64,000 bases of DNA from Chondrilla cf. caribensis (GCA_964020155.1 OZ026565.1:647501-711500); one strand, 5' to 3'. Shown: positions 37,737-49,800, numbered from the stretch's first letter. The notes: generated from the letters alone by a model not told the origin. Made by a program: numbers and translations.

Positions 37737-40700
37737 TATATATAATATGATATATATATGCTCATTAATCTTACTATAATTCATGGGTTCTCTTTTGTTT
37801 GTTGTTTGTTTGCAAACTCCTATGACAGTTCACACCCAATCAATGCCAAACGATCTTCAAGTTAGCAGAACCCATGACATATACTAAGGGGGTTGGCATT
37901 TTGTTGTAGGCCATCCTTCAACAATTTCAAAACCCATACTATTCAGGGCCGGCGCAACTGGTACGGCTACTACGGCCATGGCCGTACCACTTTTTGACCA
38001 TGGCCTTAAAAAATTAAAATGTCACTAACATGGCATCAACCAAAGATATGATAACCTTAACTAAATATTATTATTCTAACAGTGATAAATGTAACATTGC
38101 CCCCCTTACAGAGAATTTCGTTCACAATTTCCTTCAAACTAAGCTTCATTATCTGATACTGTGCTCTAAGTCGCCATGATGTCTATTGCGCAACTTCCAA
38201 AACGCCGATTTTGAACGCCGAGACTAAGAAATTGGGCTGAAATTCGTGCGCTGAAGCATCGTCGAAAGCGATAACTTCAGCAAAGGCTCTTCTGAACCTA
38301 AAAAAGACGCCATTACCACGTGAAACAGTAAAATTAATACAGATATGCCTCATCCATTTTTATATACAAACATGCCTAATAATTTTAGTTTTATAACAAT
38401 ATTATTCAACGGTTATAAAAAATAGAAGGGCGGTCAGAAATTTCAGCAGGGCTCCCCGCCCTGCTAAAATGGCCTGGGGGAAACACTGCATGGACTGTAT
38501 AATGATGCATTCAATTTCGTGTCATGTGAATGCCAATGCGATTCACTATGCTACGCTGATGGCCGTACCACTACCACAGAGCTTGCTCCGGCCCTGCTAT
38601 TTGCAGTACTTCAAAAATGTGTCATTATGACACTTTTATGGATTCGGCATTCAGTTGCTATGGGAAGCAGCAAAGTGCATAGTGCATAGACATCTTATGG
38701 TTAGACAGTGCATGAGAGAACCACTACCTGTACAGTAATAGTTACTGCAACTGCATATAATAGACGTATGTGACAGTATAATAAATACTATATTACACAT
38801 CATATTTAAAATCACTATAAGCTAAATTTAATTAGAGTTTATAATAGTTAACTAAGGAGTGCATGGCTACTGACAGTATGTGCACTCACCTGATTGTACT
38901 TGAACATTAGAGCCTTTTACATCACTTCTCAATGGCATTGAGCAAATTGATTCGGTAACTTCTGATTCATTACATACTGATAGTACACACTGTCCTATTG
39001 CAATATTTGATAAATATATACCAAATATCCCCCAAAGGGCTGACATCATAATGAATCCAATCATTATGACTTTCATTCCAATACCTGAAACAAATATTGG
39101 GAAAAAATATAGGTGGGAAATACAAATTGAAGAGCACTATAATACATCAAGTTTTCCAGAATATAGGAGTAGAGTTATATATACTATAATGATATTAATC
39201 ACTGTGAATATCATTATATTGCAGTGAATATCATTAAAATTAATTCGTGACCTACTTTACGATAATGTTAAAAAATTGGGTGTAAACGGGGCCAAACGAC
39301 AGGCCGAGGTCATCAGCCCTTTGATCCTCCCCTATACAACAAATATACCATATAATGGTTGTTTTAACTTTCAAGGGTTAAACTTTTACGGTTTTCGTGG
39401 ATCAGCAGCCATCTGTGAAGGTTTTATGAAAATTTGGAAAAAAGGACAGGGAACGGGTCTGCGGATACATCACAGACCACGAAAATGAAAATGCTAAAAT
39501 CCAAAGTCGCAATCCGCAAAAGTTTATACGGTATACACTGGTAATGTTATATTGTCTTCCATTGACACCACAATGGACTGGTTATACCTCGGATAAATTA
39601 GTGATAGACTCTGGGACATAGACCACAGAAATGCATGGGGTCTAACAAGTTATTACCACCTATATAACTTTAAAGCAAATACTATATGAAATGGGAGAGA
39701 AATGATAGGATTAACACCTTAAGACAGCCCATGCAAAATCCTTAAATCACGTGATAATCTCATGACTTATTCTGTGAATAATTATGCAAGAATTGTCCCT
39801 CCGTTCCTCAGTTACTCCTGAGGAGTTCAATCTCCTTACACTTTCTCCCTTTCCGTACAGAGGGTTCCTTCTCTCTACATTCTTCAGTCTTCAATGCCTC
39901 TGTAGTGGATTTATTGGAACATATAAGAAATGTTGAGGATTTCTTATGGAAAAATGTCCTACAAATGAATTAAGATGACTGGATGGGGTAGGCACACTTA
40001 GATTTTGCCATTGCCATTATTCCCAGCGAATCGACCTAGTATACACACCAGGGCGGAAAGCTTAAACGCCTATGCGTTACATGTTGTACTGGCCATTGAG
40101 CGCATAGCAAGGGCTGGTGCTTAGTGCTAATTGTGCAGCGAGGCAACATTTTAAACTATGCAGGCCAGACGCCGCTTTCATTCATCAGGCGGTACTACAG
40201 TAGCCATGTGGGTCGTTCGCATAATTCTCTGCAGAGATCCCAGCCCAAGCAGACACTGCCTCACAGGCTCGACATATAGGGTTTTCATTTATCCCCTTCC
40301 CTCCCACCTCTATAGCTAGTTATTCTCACTCCACCATCTCTGATGGTATGATTAAGCCAGGACTGGGACTCTTATTATAAAAAGAAGCATTACATGAATT
40401 CCCCCAAGAGGTTACTTTGGGTGGGACACCTATCAGCAACAAAGTTAATCAAAAGTAGGCAAAGAAAAATTAGTAAATAATTTAGGTGCCAAAATATATT
40501 TAATTCTTAGTTATCGAACGAATTATAATATGATTTAAATACTAATTATATGTATGTATAACCCATTCCCAGTCCTGCGCTTTATTACAAGGCTAACCTC
40601 AATACAGAGGTGGACTATGTATAGGCAGGGTGCCATTTCTATACAGTAGGTGTATTAGATGCAAAATATTAGGAGTAGTGGTTGCGAGCATTAAGTTACA

Positions 40701-42266
40701 GTTCAGGTTATAAGGAGATGTTAATGAAGCATAAACATGCACATACACATTCTACATGTACACCTGTACACAAGCTTAGCATTAATATTACTTCTCCAGT
40801 GTTTTGTGTTTAATTCAGTGTGCCCGAACATCTATCACTGGGGTAAGGCAGGTACTAAAAGCACTAAAATGGGTCAAAAATGAGCCATCTACCATGAAAT
40901 AAACAAAGAAGATACACAAGGACAAGACATATTCCGGTTTCTTCATAAAAGCATGAGTTTCTAGGAGGATGGCCTTACTATTTGAGGTGGAATGTTACCA
41001 CCAGATCTACCTACAGCAAGAGGTAATATTTAGCACAATGTCAACCAAATCGGGATGTTTCCACACTGTGCCTGCATGTACACACAAAAAAAACAAACTA
41101 TGTGTGTGTACACATACCATGCATAACTTGAGTACTGTACTATGGTATACCATACTAACTACCATACAATAATTTAGTTTTCAATTTACATAATCATCAT
41201 GAGTTTTAATGGCCTCAGAATTTGTGGTGTAAAAACAGAATATAGAAATAAAATATTATAGTATCTATACATAACATTCTTGACCATCACAGATTGACTG
41301 AACATAGCAGAGTCTTACCAGATGAATGAGGTGTTGGTACTCTTCTATGCCTCAAAGTATTCGATGATGATTCATTCTCGGTTCCTAAGTGGATATCAAT
41401 TTATTACTGCAACAGAAACACCCAAATCACTTGACATTAACATGTTACCTCCACTGTGCAGTCCAACCAGTTGCGTTTGTACAGGAGAAACAATATCTTC
41501 CAGTTGTTTGGCAACTTGAGAACCATATTTGGTGTTTACTGTCTCCAACAAGAATTTCCAAGTTGAAGGAAATTTAGCCTCATTGCATCTTCCATCTCTC
41601 CAGTAACGTAACGCATGCAAACCAGCAGTATGAGAGTCACGATTTTCCTGATATGCTTCAGCTTGGATTGTCGGCACCCCAAGGGCCACCGCCAACCGAA
41701 ACCAAAGGGGAATTATGTCCAATACCTTACCTAACTCAGCATCTGTTGGAAATTCTAAAGTTAACATAAAAGCCTTAGTCAGTAAGGGAATACCAATTGC
41801 ACGCACAGAGTGGTACAGGGGATGACTGGTCTTGCAAAGCTAGACTATTGTACATTATAGGAAATAAGGTATTACTATGCGAGACTAGCATGAAAAAGTG
41901 TATCTAGTCACAAATATTTCACGTGTGATACAGTAAAGACAGTCTTCAAGGCACAGCAGATACATGTATGTACAGTACAACTAGCTTGGTAAGTACCCTG
42001 GTTAAATATACTCCATGTTAGCGAGTACACCTCGCTCAGTCCCTAGCTCATGTACACTAACCCAACCAGTACTGATAGCAAGTATACCTCTGATAAGAAG
42101 TATAGATTTGGTGTGCCTTTCAAGGTATTTCAGTACTATACACAGAAATAGCTACATTCTGTAAGGTCAAACTTGATGTTTACTGAGCGAAAAGGTTAAA
42201 TACACTCTTCAAATACAACTCACCGTCTTTCCAATTATCATTAGTTCTGTTAATCGACGTAGCCAT
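36743..42266 (-). CDS. Gene B: Death domain - transmembrane - AIG1-like pseudoGTPase (5 exons, 497 aa)
   Basis: Exons (minus): 42266-42224, 41754-41449, 41384-41319, 39084-38890, 37626-36743, all joined in phase 1. Exon 1 (MATSINRTNDNWKD) is the paralogue of the gene A first exon. Exon 2 (residues about 15-116) reads as a Death domain: LDIIPLWFRLAVALGVPTIQ, a Trp-containing HALRYWRDG, then STWKFLLETVNTKYGSQVAK. Exon 4 gives a membrane span at about 143-167 and a Cys-containing stretch. The last exon has the AIG1 fold (VHILGNYWNHSILVMTNG, KVNNRFVIVEGKKWDNNYRE), but the P-loop is GDTGTGLGS, with Lys replaced by Leu, and the G3 DTPG is replaced by PPDLG. Nucleotide binding is therefore probably lost. 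No coiled-coil tail. An intron of only 64 bases separates exons 2 and 3. AATAAA motifs lie near 36567-36576. Confidence 0.75.
37683..37734. repeat. CA microsatellite in gene B intron
   Basis: A perfect (CA)n of about 52 bp, 56 bases from the acceptor of the last exon. Confidence 0.95.
37944..38596. mobile_element. hAT-like non-autonomous element, 653 bp, in gene B intron
   Basis: The left end CAGGGCCGGCGCAA is matched by the inverted right end CAGGGCCGGAGCAA. Both ends are followed inside by GTACGGCCAT sequence. CTATT occurs on both outer sides (37939-37943 and 38597-38601). CAGGG...CCCTG ends suggest hAT, but hAT makes 8-bp duplications and only 5 match here. No transposase frame. Confidence 0.72.
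39344..39535. mobile_element. Probable MITE related to the TATACCGTATAG family, copy 3
   Basis: TATACCATATA on the left and TATACGGTATA on the right, with AAACTTTTACGG/AAACTTTTGCGG as internal inverted sequence. The ends are less alike than in copies 1 and 2. Confidence 0.5.
39832..39930 (-). pseudogene. Small decayed fragment of the gene Z last exon
   Basis: Matches the start of the exon 63030-62165 (around LREEL, KRKEIEL and the acceptor) with deletions. It lies inside a gene B intron. Confidence 0.65.
40963..41130 (-). pseudogene. Relic of the gene A-type transmembrane exon inside gene B
   Basis: The sequence GAGGATGGCCTTACTATTTG and about 140 bases beyond it match gene A at 16567-16730, which contains the acceptor of the gene A TM exon. 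In gene B the frame hits TAG after four codons (RPSS) and similarity stops, so this exon was lost and a different TM exon at 39084-38890 is used. Confidence 0.65.
41970..42140. repeat. R1 dispersed repeat in gene B first intron
   Basis: Same arrangement as 17150-17420 in gene A, including ATAAGAAGTATAGATTTGGT. It predates the gene A/B duplication or was copied with it. Confidence 0.72.
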
Positions 42267-42333
42267 TTAATTGCGAGGAGGGGAATGTGGATATAGGGAC
42301 TGTCCCAAAACGCCATATTCCTTGACATCATCA

Positions 42334-42342
42334 TTACGTCAT
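42334..42342. promoter_or_regulatory. CRE/ATF-like site TTACGTCAT upstream of gene B
   Basis: The identical site and spacing to the gene A upstream region: 68 bases from the start codon, inside the conserved GACATCATCATTACGTCAT. Confidence 0.5.
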
Positions 42343-42507
42343 AAGTTCCATCATCATCATCGTTTCGAGCTGGAATTGGCTGCGCGCACTTGATATTTCC
42401 ATGAATTTTCTGCTATTCGAAAGGTGAAAATTAAACTTATGATCGTGTTGCATGTGTGTGACTGTATTACTGTAATGTGAGGTTAGTTTAAAGGTCCATT
42501 ATGTCTA

Positions 42508-42695
42508 ATACCACCTGAAGCAGTGTCTGGTACATAGTCATTATCAAAGTTATCATCTTCTCGTGATCTCGATCTTGGCATCTGGATCACAAGATTGCCA
42601 CTGGTGTCACTGTCCGAGTTCTTCTGTAAAGGTTGTCTCTAATTCACTGATTTGGACGTCTTGGTTGGTAGAGTGTGAGGGTGTGTGGGGATAAA
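42508..42695 (-). pseudogene. Decayed fragment of the gene Z last exon upstream of gene B
   Basis: The 3' end of the gene Z exon (DTASGG through [14 protein letters not shown]) followed by a deletion to QPLQKN. The same fragment sits upstream of gene A, so promoter plus fragment duplicated together. Confidence 0.8.
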
Positions 42696-42699
42696 TCTG

Positions 42700-43500
42700 A
42701 AATCAACACTCTGTCAAGTAGCAAGCCGGCCTGAGGTGGATCGGGTGGACTGCATGATGCTGGCACATGTTGGGATTGAGTTTATGGGATATCTCTGCCC
42801 AAATCTGTCACCAAATATAGGATCAGGTCTGTAGGAGGTATCTGTACGTATCACACACCTGGCATAGTTATGTCACATGGTCAAACACCATTACCTTCAT
42901 TAAATAGCTTGTTATTGCACTAACACCAACCAACACCTCTGGCTACAACAGGTGTGATTGTGTGGATGTGTTCCCATCACTTCTTACTGACAAAGGTCAA
43001 TAAGGGTTCATGTACACATTTGCATTGTATGTACATATGTCACTGCTGTTCACTTTTCATGATGAAGTGTGGAATAACTAATTGAGCAGTGATTATTGAG
43101 TCAATGTTTGTGTCCAGTACAATATTGGGCCATGTGTATGTTGCATGCACCCATTAACACTGACATGATCTACACCAACAACCCTGTAGTTGCCAGAAGG
43201 ATTGGTGTGCTGAGAACATTACAGCGAACCACCCCAGTGAAGAGAACCACCCATACTTCACCTGTTTAATGTTCAGTCGTGTATGATTTGTACTGTATTT
43301 GTACAGTTACAGTAGGTCCGAGGAGCATATGTCACATCTGGTGCATACGTACATCTGTTGTACATGCACAACGTGTCACAAGGGCAGACATAGAAAACAC
43401 TGTAGGCATCTTGTGGACCATGAAACTGACTTTGAAATGCTGAGAATGGAAGTTGGGATGGAATTGGAATGCCAAGGCTTCACCGAATTGCATGTCTTAA
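42700..43500. repeat. Dispersed spacer cassette S, copy 1
   Basis: Shares long blocks with 44020-44600, 49290-49800, 50570-50870, 52730-53680, 53880-54600 and, inverted, 55190-55870. Landmarks are CACACCTGG-TATAGTTATGTCACA, ACCTCTGGCTACAcCAGGTG and TCTGGTGCATACRTACATCTG. Confidence 0.85.
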
Positions 43501-43537
43501 GCAAATTTTCTGTCAACCGCAAAAGAGACTACCAACG

Positions 43538-43686
43538 CAGGGGGAAAATCCTGTTTTCATCAAGTAGGAAACACTATTGAATCATTGTTGAAAGGCTCTG
43601 TTTCACAGAAAAATGCATTGAAACAGGGCCTTTAAACAATGTTTCAATAGTGTTTTATCCTTAATGAAACTGGTACTTTCCTCCTG
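43538..43686. mobile_element. Near-palindromic MITE, 149 bp, copy 1
   Basis: Ends CAGGGGGAAA...TTTCCTCCTG. The central arms AAACACTATTGAATCATTGT... pair over about 37 bases around the loop CAGAAAAATGCAT. It is absent at the matching place of cassette copies near 50837 and 53595. Copy 2 is at 54729-54872. Confidence 0.82.
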
Positions 43687-44019
43687 TGCATGCAAGTAAT
43701 TCAAGAATGGGGAAGCAACAATCCCATGAATCTTTGAACTCAAATTATTTGTTTACATACACATTCGTCATGTGCAATGCTATGTTGTTTAGTTTTATGA
43801 GGATACGTGGATCAATAGAGTGATTTAGTGATGATTGCTTGAATCCATTTTTATATACGTACAACTAACCGATTATTTTATATATCTTCCAATTATTATA
43901 TAACAGTACTAGATTTGTACTGTGTTTACTGTGGTTTATTATCCATTTCTACACTTCTGCAGCTGCTACACACACTAACAGTAAACATGCTCCAATCAGT
44001 GTAGGAGTACAAATCAGTA

Positions 44020-44600
44020 GGCCTTACCCAGGTGGAGTCAACTAACTTGTTCCCCACAGACACACACAAAAATAAACAATTGGACATTCTCAGTAACATT
44101 CTAGGACATTGTGGGGAGGTGGGTTGGTGTTGGCTACAGAGTGGTCAGTTATGTCGAGATATATTTGCCACGTCACCAAGTCCAGGAACATGTCTGTAGG
44201 AGGTATATATCACACACCTGGTATAGTTATGTCACACGGTCAAACACCATTACCTTCAACAGAATAGCTTGTTATTGCACTGACACCAACCAGTACCTCT
44301 GGCTACACCAGGTGTGTTTGTGAGATGTGTCCCCATCACTTCTTACTGACAGTGATCGATACAAGCTCATGTACACATTTGCATTGTATGTCACTTTTCA
44401 TGATGAAGTGTGGAATAAATGAGCAGTGATTATTAAGTCAATGTGTGACGTCCAGTACAAGATATTGGGTCATGTGTGTGTTACATACGGATACACCCAA
44501 CTTGTACTGACAAGATCCACACTAACAAGTTAACCAGGATTGATTCATTGAGAATGGGCTTGGGATTTCAGTTTTGCATCCCACCAAGAACTCCAATGAC
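44020..44600. repeat. Dispersed spacer cassette S, copy 2
   Basis: Partial copy running into ENGLGIS-type sequence at 44540-44670 that is shared with 54485-54600. Confidence 0.8.
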
Positions 44601-44955
44601 CCATACTATATGATATACTTCAAATATGCCTTTTTCATAGATTATCAGCTACGAAGAACTAAAACGAGTAAGATATACATATTTTGATAGTGACGTAATG
44701 TAACAACTTGATTTCTCTTCAGAAACTTGAGCAGAGGCAAGCAGGATTGTCTATTAAGACGTATGCAAAATCAAATGCCAACAAATGTACAGGGAATCTG
44801 TTTCGTGTTGCACTAGTGAAATTAGTATTTGAGCAGAAATGGGTATACTCATGTACACTCATATTGTTATTAACAAGTGTGCACAATATAGTAAAGGTTG
44901 ACCTCATGGCTGACCTCACAAGCTTCATTTCAGCTAATATGTAATAATATAATCG

Positions 44956-44961
44956 GTGTGT

Positions 44962-45057
<96 letters not shown>

Positions 45058-45098
45058 TTGTGTGTGCGCGCGTGTGTGTGTTTGAGTGTGCGCGTGCA

Positions 45099-45161
<63 letters not shown>
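44956..45161. repeat. TG microsatellite
   Basis: About 200 bp of (TG)n with TTTG and CGCG interruptions. Confidence 0.95.
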
Positions 45162-45461
45162 ATAGTGTAGTCTAGTTTAGCTACTCATGTACATGTGTAC
45201 TATCTTGCACTAAATATACATACATACATGTGTACCTGTTGTTACATTGATGACTCCTGTCTGCCAAAGATGCTCAAAATACATTGAAGGGTTAAAGTAT
45301 TTTCTTTGTTTTGATGTCTCTTTAAGTTAGTAACCATGGAGACAAAAGTACTCGTATAAGCTTTCGGGTGTATACATAACATATGCCACAGTGATAATTA
45401 ATATTCATTGTTAACAGTGCACACACTCTTCCTTTGAGGTTAACCACAACTGTACAACAAG

Positions 45462-45469
45462 TATAAATA
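45462..45469 (+). promoter_or_regulatory. TATA box of gene D
   Basis: TATAAATA followed about 15 bases later by CTCACTTTCAGCAGTTAAGG, a block also found with the same spacing upstream of gene E (57913). It is 122 bases before the gene D start codon. Confidence 0.7.
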
Positions 45470-45583
45470 TGGCCCTCAGCTCACTTTCAGCAGTTAAGGC
45501 AAGCTTTAAGTAATAGTGAAAATACTAGACTTACTTTGCAGCGTATTCGTATCAGTGCCTCTCTGTCCACTTCCTTATTCATA

Positions 45584-47978
45584 ATGGCAGAAATGGTTGA
45601 GATTGAAGGAACAGGAGTTGCAGCAGGTAATTTTGTACACACACTTGAGTGGATACTATCAAATGCTATGCATGGCCAGCTGTGACATGAAAGTCTAATA
45701 GACTAAGTATACGATTGTAATTTCAAAAGTGGACTAAGCATTCAAATTCGTTTAGATCTATATACTGGTCTATAGACAGCCGGAAATATTGTCACCATCA
45801 ACATCTTATTATAGTGTAACTGGGTGCAGACTTGTGTTGAGTCAGTGGAAATCTATGGGAGTCTCTTGGTTTGGTACAGTATATCCCACTAAAACTTCAT
45901 GTATCATAATATGTTCTCTGTTGAATCTCAAGCAAGGCTAGCTTCAGACAAAGTGTTCTTGTGTGTCCTCTCAGGTATTCCCCTTCTCTTACCTGAGGCC
46001 TTATTTTAAGTTTTCTACACTTACCAGCTAGACTCGTAAAAAACATGGACTATAGCCAGTTCTATATAGTGTGTGCCTATTCAGTACAATGAAATGGAAA
46101 ATTATATACATTGTGTCACTTGTCTCCATTGCAGAAACCAAAGGGCATTCTTCTGAAGTTGCAAATCCCAGTAAAACCGCCTCCGAGGGATCTGATGTCA
46201 CTTCGAAAGCCAAAGAATACACCTGGATGTTGTTAGGTGTTACTGGAGCAGGCAAGAGCTGTTTGGGGAATTTTCTACTTGGAGAAGAAGATGTGTTTCC
46301 AGAGTCAAAGGAAGGTGAAATCATGTGGGCTAAAACTGTGACAGCCTCTCATAGAATTGGCAATCTATCTGATAGTGATGGTTTGTTACAGCAATTTTGT
46401 ATAATAGACACTCCGGGCCTGGGGGATGCCAATTACCTTGGTAAACATGATTCTAAAGCAAAGGATATTGCCGAGGATGCTGCCTGTCTTGTCACAGAGA
46501 TAACCAAAATGATGATGTTGATGAGAGGAGGAATTACGGCTTTTCTTATCACCATTCCAGGCCACATACGGGAACATTCAGGCACCAGCAACTTGCTTAA
46601 TTGTTTTCAAATTTTTGGCGAATACTGGAATCATTCCATTCTGGTGGTAACTCATGGAATAAAACTTGGTCAAAATGAGGCTGACCAATATAAACAATTC
46701 AAACGTTCTTACCAAGGCCCAAAATGTCTACCAATATGGAAAAAATTGATGGACAAAGTCAACAAGCGTCATATCATTGTTGAAGGAAAGGAGTGGAGAG
46801 ATTATTCAGATTACTGAGAAGGAATGCTCAGGAAGCTCCTGTCACTCTCAGACGGCATCACTGAGCAACACGGACCCTTCCATGATGACTTGAACTCAAT
46901 TGGAAACAAGGCATTTGAAAAGGCTAAGCTAGAAGTCGCTAATTCAAAAAAATATGAAGATCTTGAGATGCCTGAAGCACTGGAGGTCATTTCTGTACGT
47001 GCGAAAAACTACTTGGAGGAGTTCATATTAAAACTTGTCCGTATCAACTTAGCTGGCGGTGAAGATGTAGACCAGCTGAAAGAGATGAATGAAGCAAAAC
47101 AAAGAGAGGTGGAAAAGCTGCGTAAGCAAACAGAATATCTCAAGAAAAAGCACGAGGAAGACAAAGAGAAACTAAGAAAGGCTGAAGTGGAGAAAATGAC
47201 AGCACAGAGAGCACTACAAATGGAGGAAGAAAGAAGGAAAGAGGCCGAGAAAAAGAATATTGACAATGAAGAAAAAAAGCGCCTTGCAGAGAAACTAATT
47301 AATAAAGCAGAGGAGGGTAGACAACAAGCTGAACAAGAAAAGGAAGAGGAAAAAAAGAAAAGGGGACAAGCAGAACAAGAAAAGGAAGAGGAAAAAAGGA
47401 AAAGGGGACAAGCGGAACAAGAAAAGGAAGAGGAAAAAAGGAAAAGGGGACAAGCTGAACAAGAAAAGGAAGAGGAAAAAAGGAAAAGGGGACAAGCGGA
47501 ACAAGAAAAGGAAGAGGAAAAAAGGAAAAGGGGACAAGCGGAACAAGAAAAGGAAGAGGAAAAAAGGAAAAGGGGACAAGCGGAACAAGAAAAGGAAGAG
47601 GAAAAAAGGAAAAGGGGACAAGCGGAACAAGAAAAGAAAGAGGAAAAGAGGAAAAGGGGACAAGCGGAACAAGAAAAGGAAGAGGAAAAGAGGAAAAGGG
47701 GACAAGCCGAAATAAAAGAGGAGAAGGAAAAGGGTAAAAGGGAACTAGCTGAAAAAGAAACAAAAGTGGCTCAGGAACTGGCTGAGGGCCAAATGAAACT
47801 GGCTGAGGGCCAAATGAAACTGGCTGAGGGCCAAATAAAGCTGGCTGAAGACAAGTTAGAAACAGCTGAAAGAGAAAAGGTAGATGCTGAAGAAAAGGTT
47901 TGGAAGACCGCACAAGCCTGGAGAAATAGAACCTTATGGCAACGTGTATTTAACAAAGAACCATCTACGAGTGATTAA
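45584..47978 (+). pseudogene. Gene D: AIG1/GIMAP-type GTPase with coiled-coil repeats, interrupted by an in-frame TGA
   Basis: Exon 1 is 45584-45626 (MAEMVEIEGTGVAA, 43 bases, ends phase 1); exon 2 starts at 46135. P-loop GVTGAGKS is at residues 49-56; G3 is DTPGLGDANY; FQIFGEYWNHSILVVTHG follows. TGA at 46815-46817 stops the frame at codon 242, just after EGKEWRDYSDY. The same frame continues from GMLRKLLSLSD to 47978 and would give 628 codons. Gene E has AGG at the equivalent place (NYRNRVLRKL), so this is a point nonsense change or an assembly error. The rest is intact: a coiled coil with nine 14-residue repeats, then three LAEGQMK units. As read, only the G domain without its last helices would be made. 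It could be a recent pseudogene, a null allele, or a short form. Confidence 0.82.
47325..47702 (+). repeat. Nine 42-bp coding repeats in gene D
   Basis: Each unit encodes QAEQEKEEEKRKRG or a close variant. Most units are almost base-identical, so expansion is recent. 14 residues are two heptads. Confidence 0.93.
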
Positions 47979-48299
47979 TCAGTGCAACATTAACACACAA
48001 CTGCAATCTCATATAGTGTACATGTCTAATGTGAATTAATACTATAATATAGCTGTATGCCTTGAAGTATTTATTGCACCTATCATCCTTAAATAATTTG
48101 AAATTGGCCATGGCAGGTCTAGACTACATATGAATACACTTGTGCATATATAATCTGCGCATGTAACCTTGCTGGCTAATAATTAAGATGCATGCACTGC
48201 TATATACATAAATTGAAACTGTCCACAATCCCAGTATAATAATATTAATATTATATGCTCATCATCAAATATTATAATTTCGTAATATATACGTAAGTC

Positions 48300-48570
48300 C
48301 ACATAAAGCATAGACACCACTTCAGGGGTCTTCTCATATGCTTTCTACTGAAGATGCTGTCTCTTATCCACTGATTTGAATGTCACCACTGTGGGTTCAA
48401 CAGAAAATTTCTGGATAAACTTCTGTACCATAGGAGCAGTGGTTGAACTTGTCTTTACTGGCTGATTGTTGTATACAGAGGAAGCATGTTGAGTGTGGGG
48501 TCCTTCTCTCTACATTCTCTATGATGTCTTCAGTGCCTATGGAAATAGGTAGGAACAGATGAGAAGTCAG
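48300..48570 (-). pseudogene. Decayed fragment of the gene Z last exon
   Basis: Blocks corresponding to EVVSMP, SVDQRQ, the Gln/Val-rich middle and the exon 5' end are present with deletions and stops. Confidence 0.75.
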
Positions 48571-48861
48571 GATGTTAATACAAAGTAGTTTATGACTACA
48601 GAGCACACACACATACATAACCAAGACGCAACTACCCAAGTCTTGATATTATACTGATGGAAAGAAGCATACTGTAATTCATTTCTAACATTGTGACTCC
48701 ATTAAGGCTGTACCATGCAGGAATAGCAAACAAACATACCCAACAAAACAAACATTAACGTTTTATCAAAAAATTACTCTCGTTAGTTCTTCTGGTCCAA
48801 TCTATGCTGTTCAGACACCATTGCTGATAATAAATTATGTTTATCAAACATGCGTTACTTG

Positions 48862-48940
48862 CGAATGTGTACGTGTGTGCGTGTGTGTGTGTGTGCGCGC
48901 GCGTGTGTGTGAGCGTGTGTGTGTGTTTGTGTGTGTGAGC

Positions 48941-48972
<32 letters not shown>

Positions 48973-48998
48973 GCACGCACGCGCGTGTGTGTGTGTGG
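48862..48998. repeat. TG/CG-rich microsatellite
   Basis: (TG)n with GCGCGCG and GAGCG interruptions. Confidence 0.9.
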
Positions 48999-49289
48999 TC
49001 TATGTACATGCGCATATTACAACATCATATTGAAGTACCCCAGAATTAGTGTCAGTGGTATCAGTATGGTTGGGGCTATCAGGTCAAGAGGTGTTGATGT
49101 CAGGCCATACATAAATAGATATGCCATGTGTATATACACATGACCAGTGGTGCAGGGGTGCAGGTGTGTACATATACAATACAATAATCACTGATGAATG
49201 GTGGCTTGACGAAGGAAGGTTGAATGCTTATACCTGTGTTTCAAGATAGATAATGGCTTAAATCAACAGCTTAGTCAAAAAGCAATCCA

Positions 49290-49800
49290 GCCTGAGGTGA
49301 ATCAGGCGGACTGCCACTGCCACATGTTACAATTTGAAAGTAGTTTATGGGAAAATTGCATTCAAATTTGTCATCAAATCTATGTATGTACATATCTGTA
49401 GGAAGTATCTGTACATATTGCACACCTAGTATAATTGTGTCACATGGTCAAACACTATTACCTTCATTAAATAGCTTGTTATTGCACTAACAACAACCGG
49501 TACCTCTGGCTACACCAGGTGTGTTATGTACATGTATCCCAGCACTTCTTATGGACAATGATCAATGAAGGCTCATATGCATATGTGCATTTTACGTACG
49601 TCACTGCTGTTCACTTTTCATGATATAGTATGGATTAATTGAGCAGTGATTATTGAGTCAATTTGCATGTCCAGTACAAGATAATGGATGATGAATAATG
49701 TGTAATAATGTACCAATAAACACTGACAAGACCACACCAACACCAACACACCAACAACCTAGTTAGCCGGAAGGATTGGTTTGTTGAGAACATTACAGCA
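49290..49800. repeat. Dispersed spacer cassette S, copy 3
   Basis: Diverged copy with the CACATGGTCAAACACTATTAC and CTCTGGCTACACCAGGTG landmarks. Confidence 0.78.

Noticed and set aside
41396..41448. C-terminal end of a stand-alone Death-domain protein (stop at 41396)
   Set aside because: A GGAG|GTAAC donor at 41449 in phase 1 and a matching acceptor 64 bases on give a better joined gene, though an unspliced short form is possible.
47325..47702. Regular 42-bp repeats as a CRISPR-like array
   Set aside because: No unique spacers between units; they are continuous coding repeats in a eukaryotic gene.
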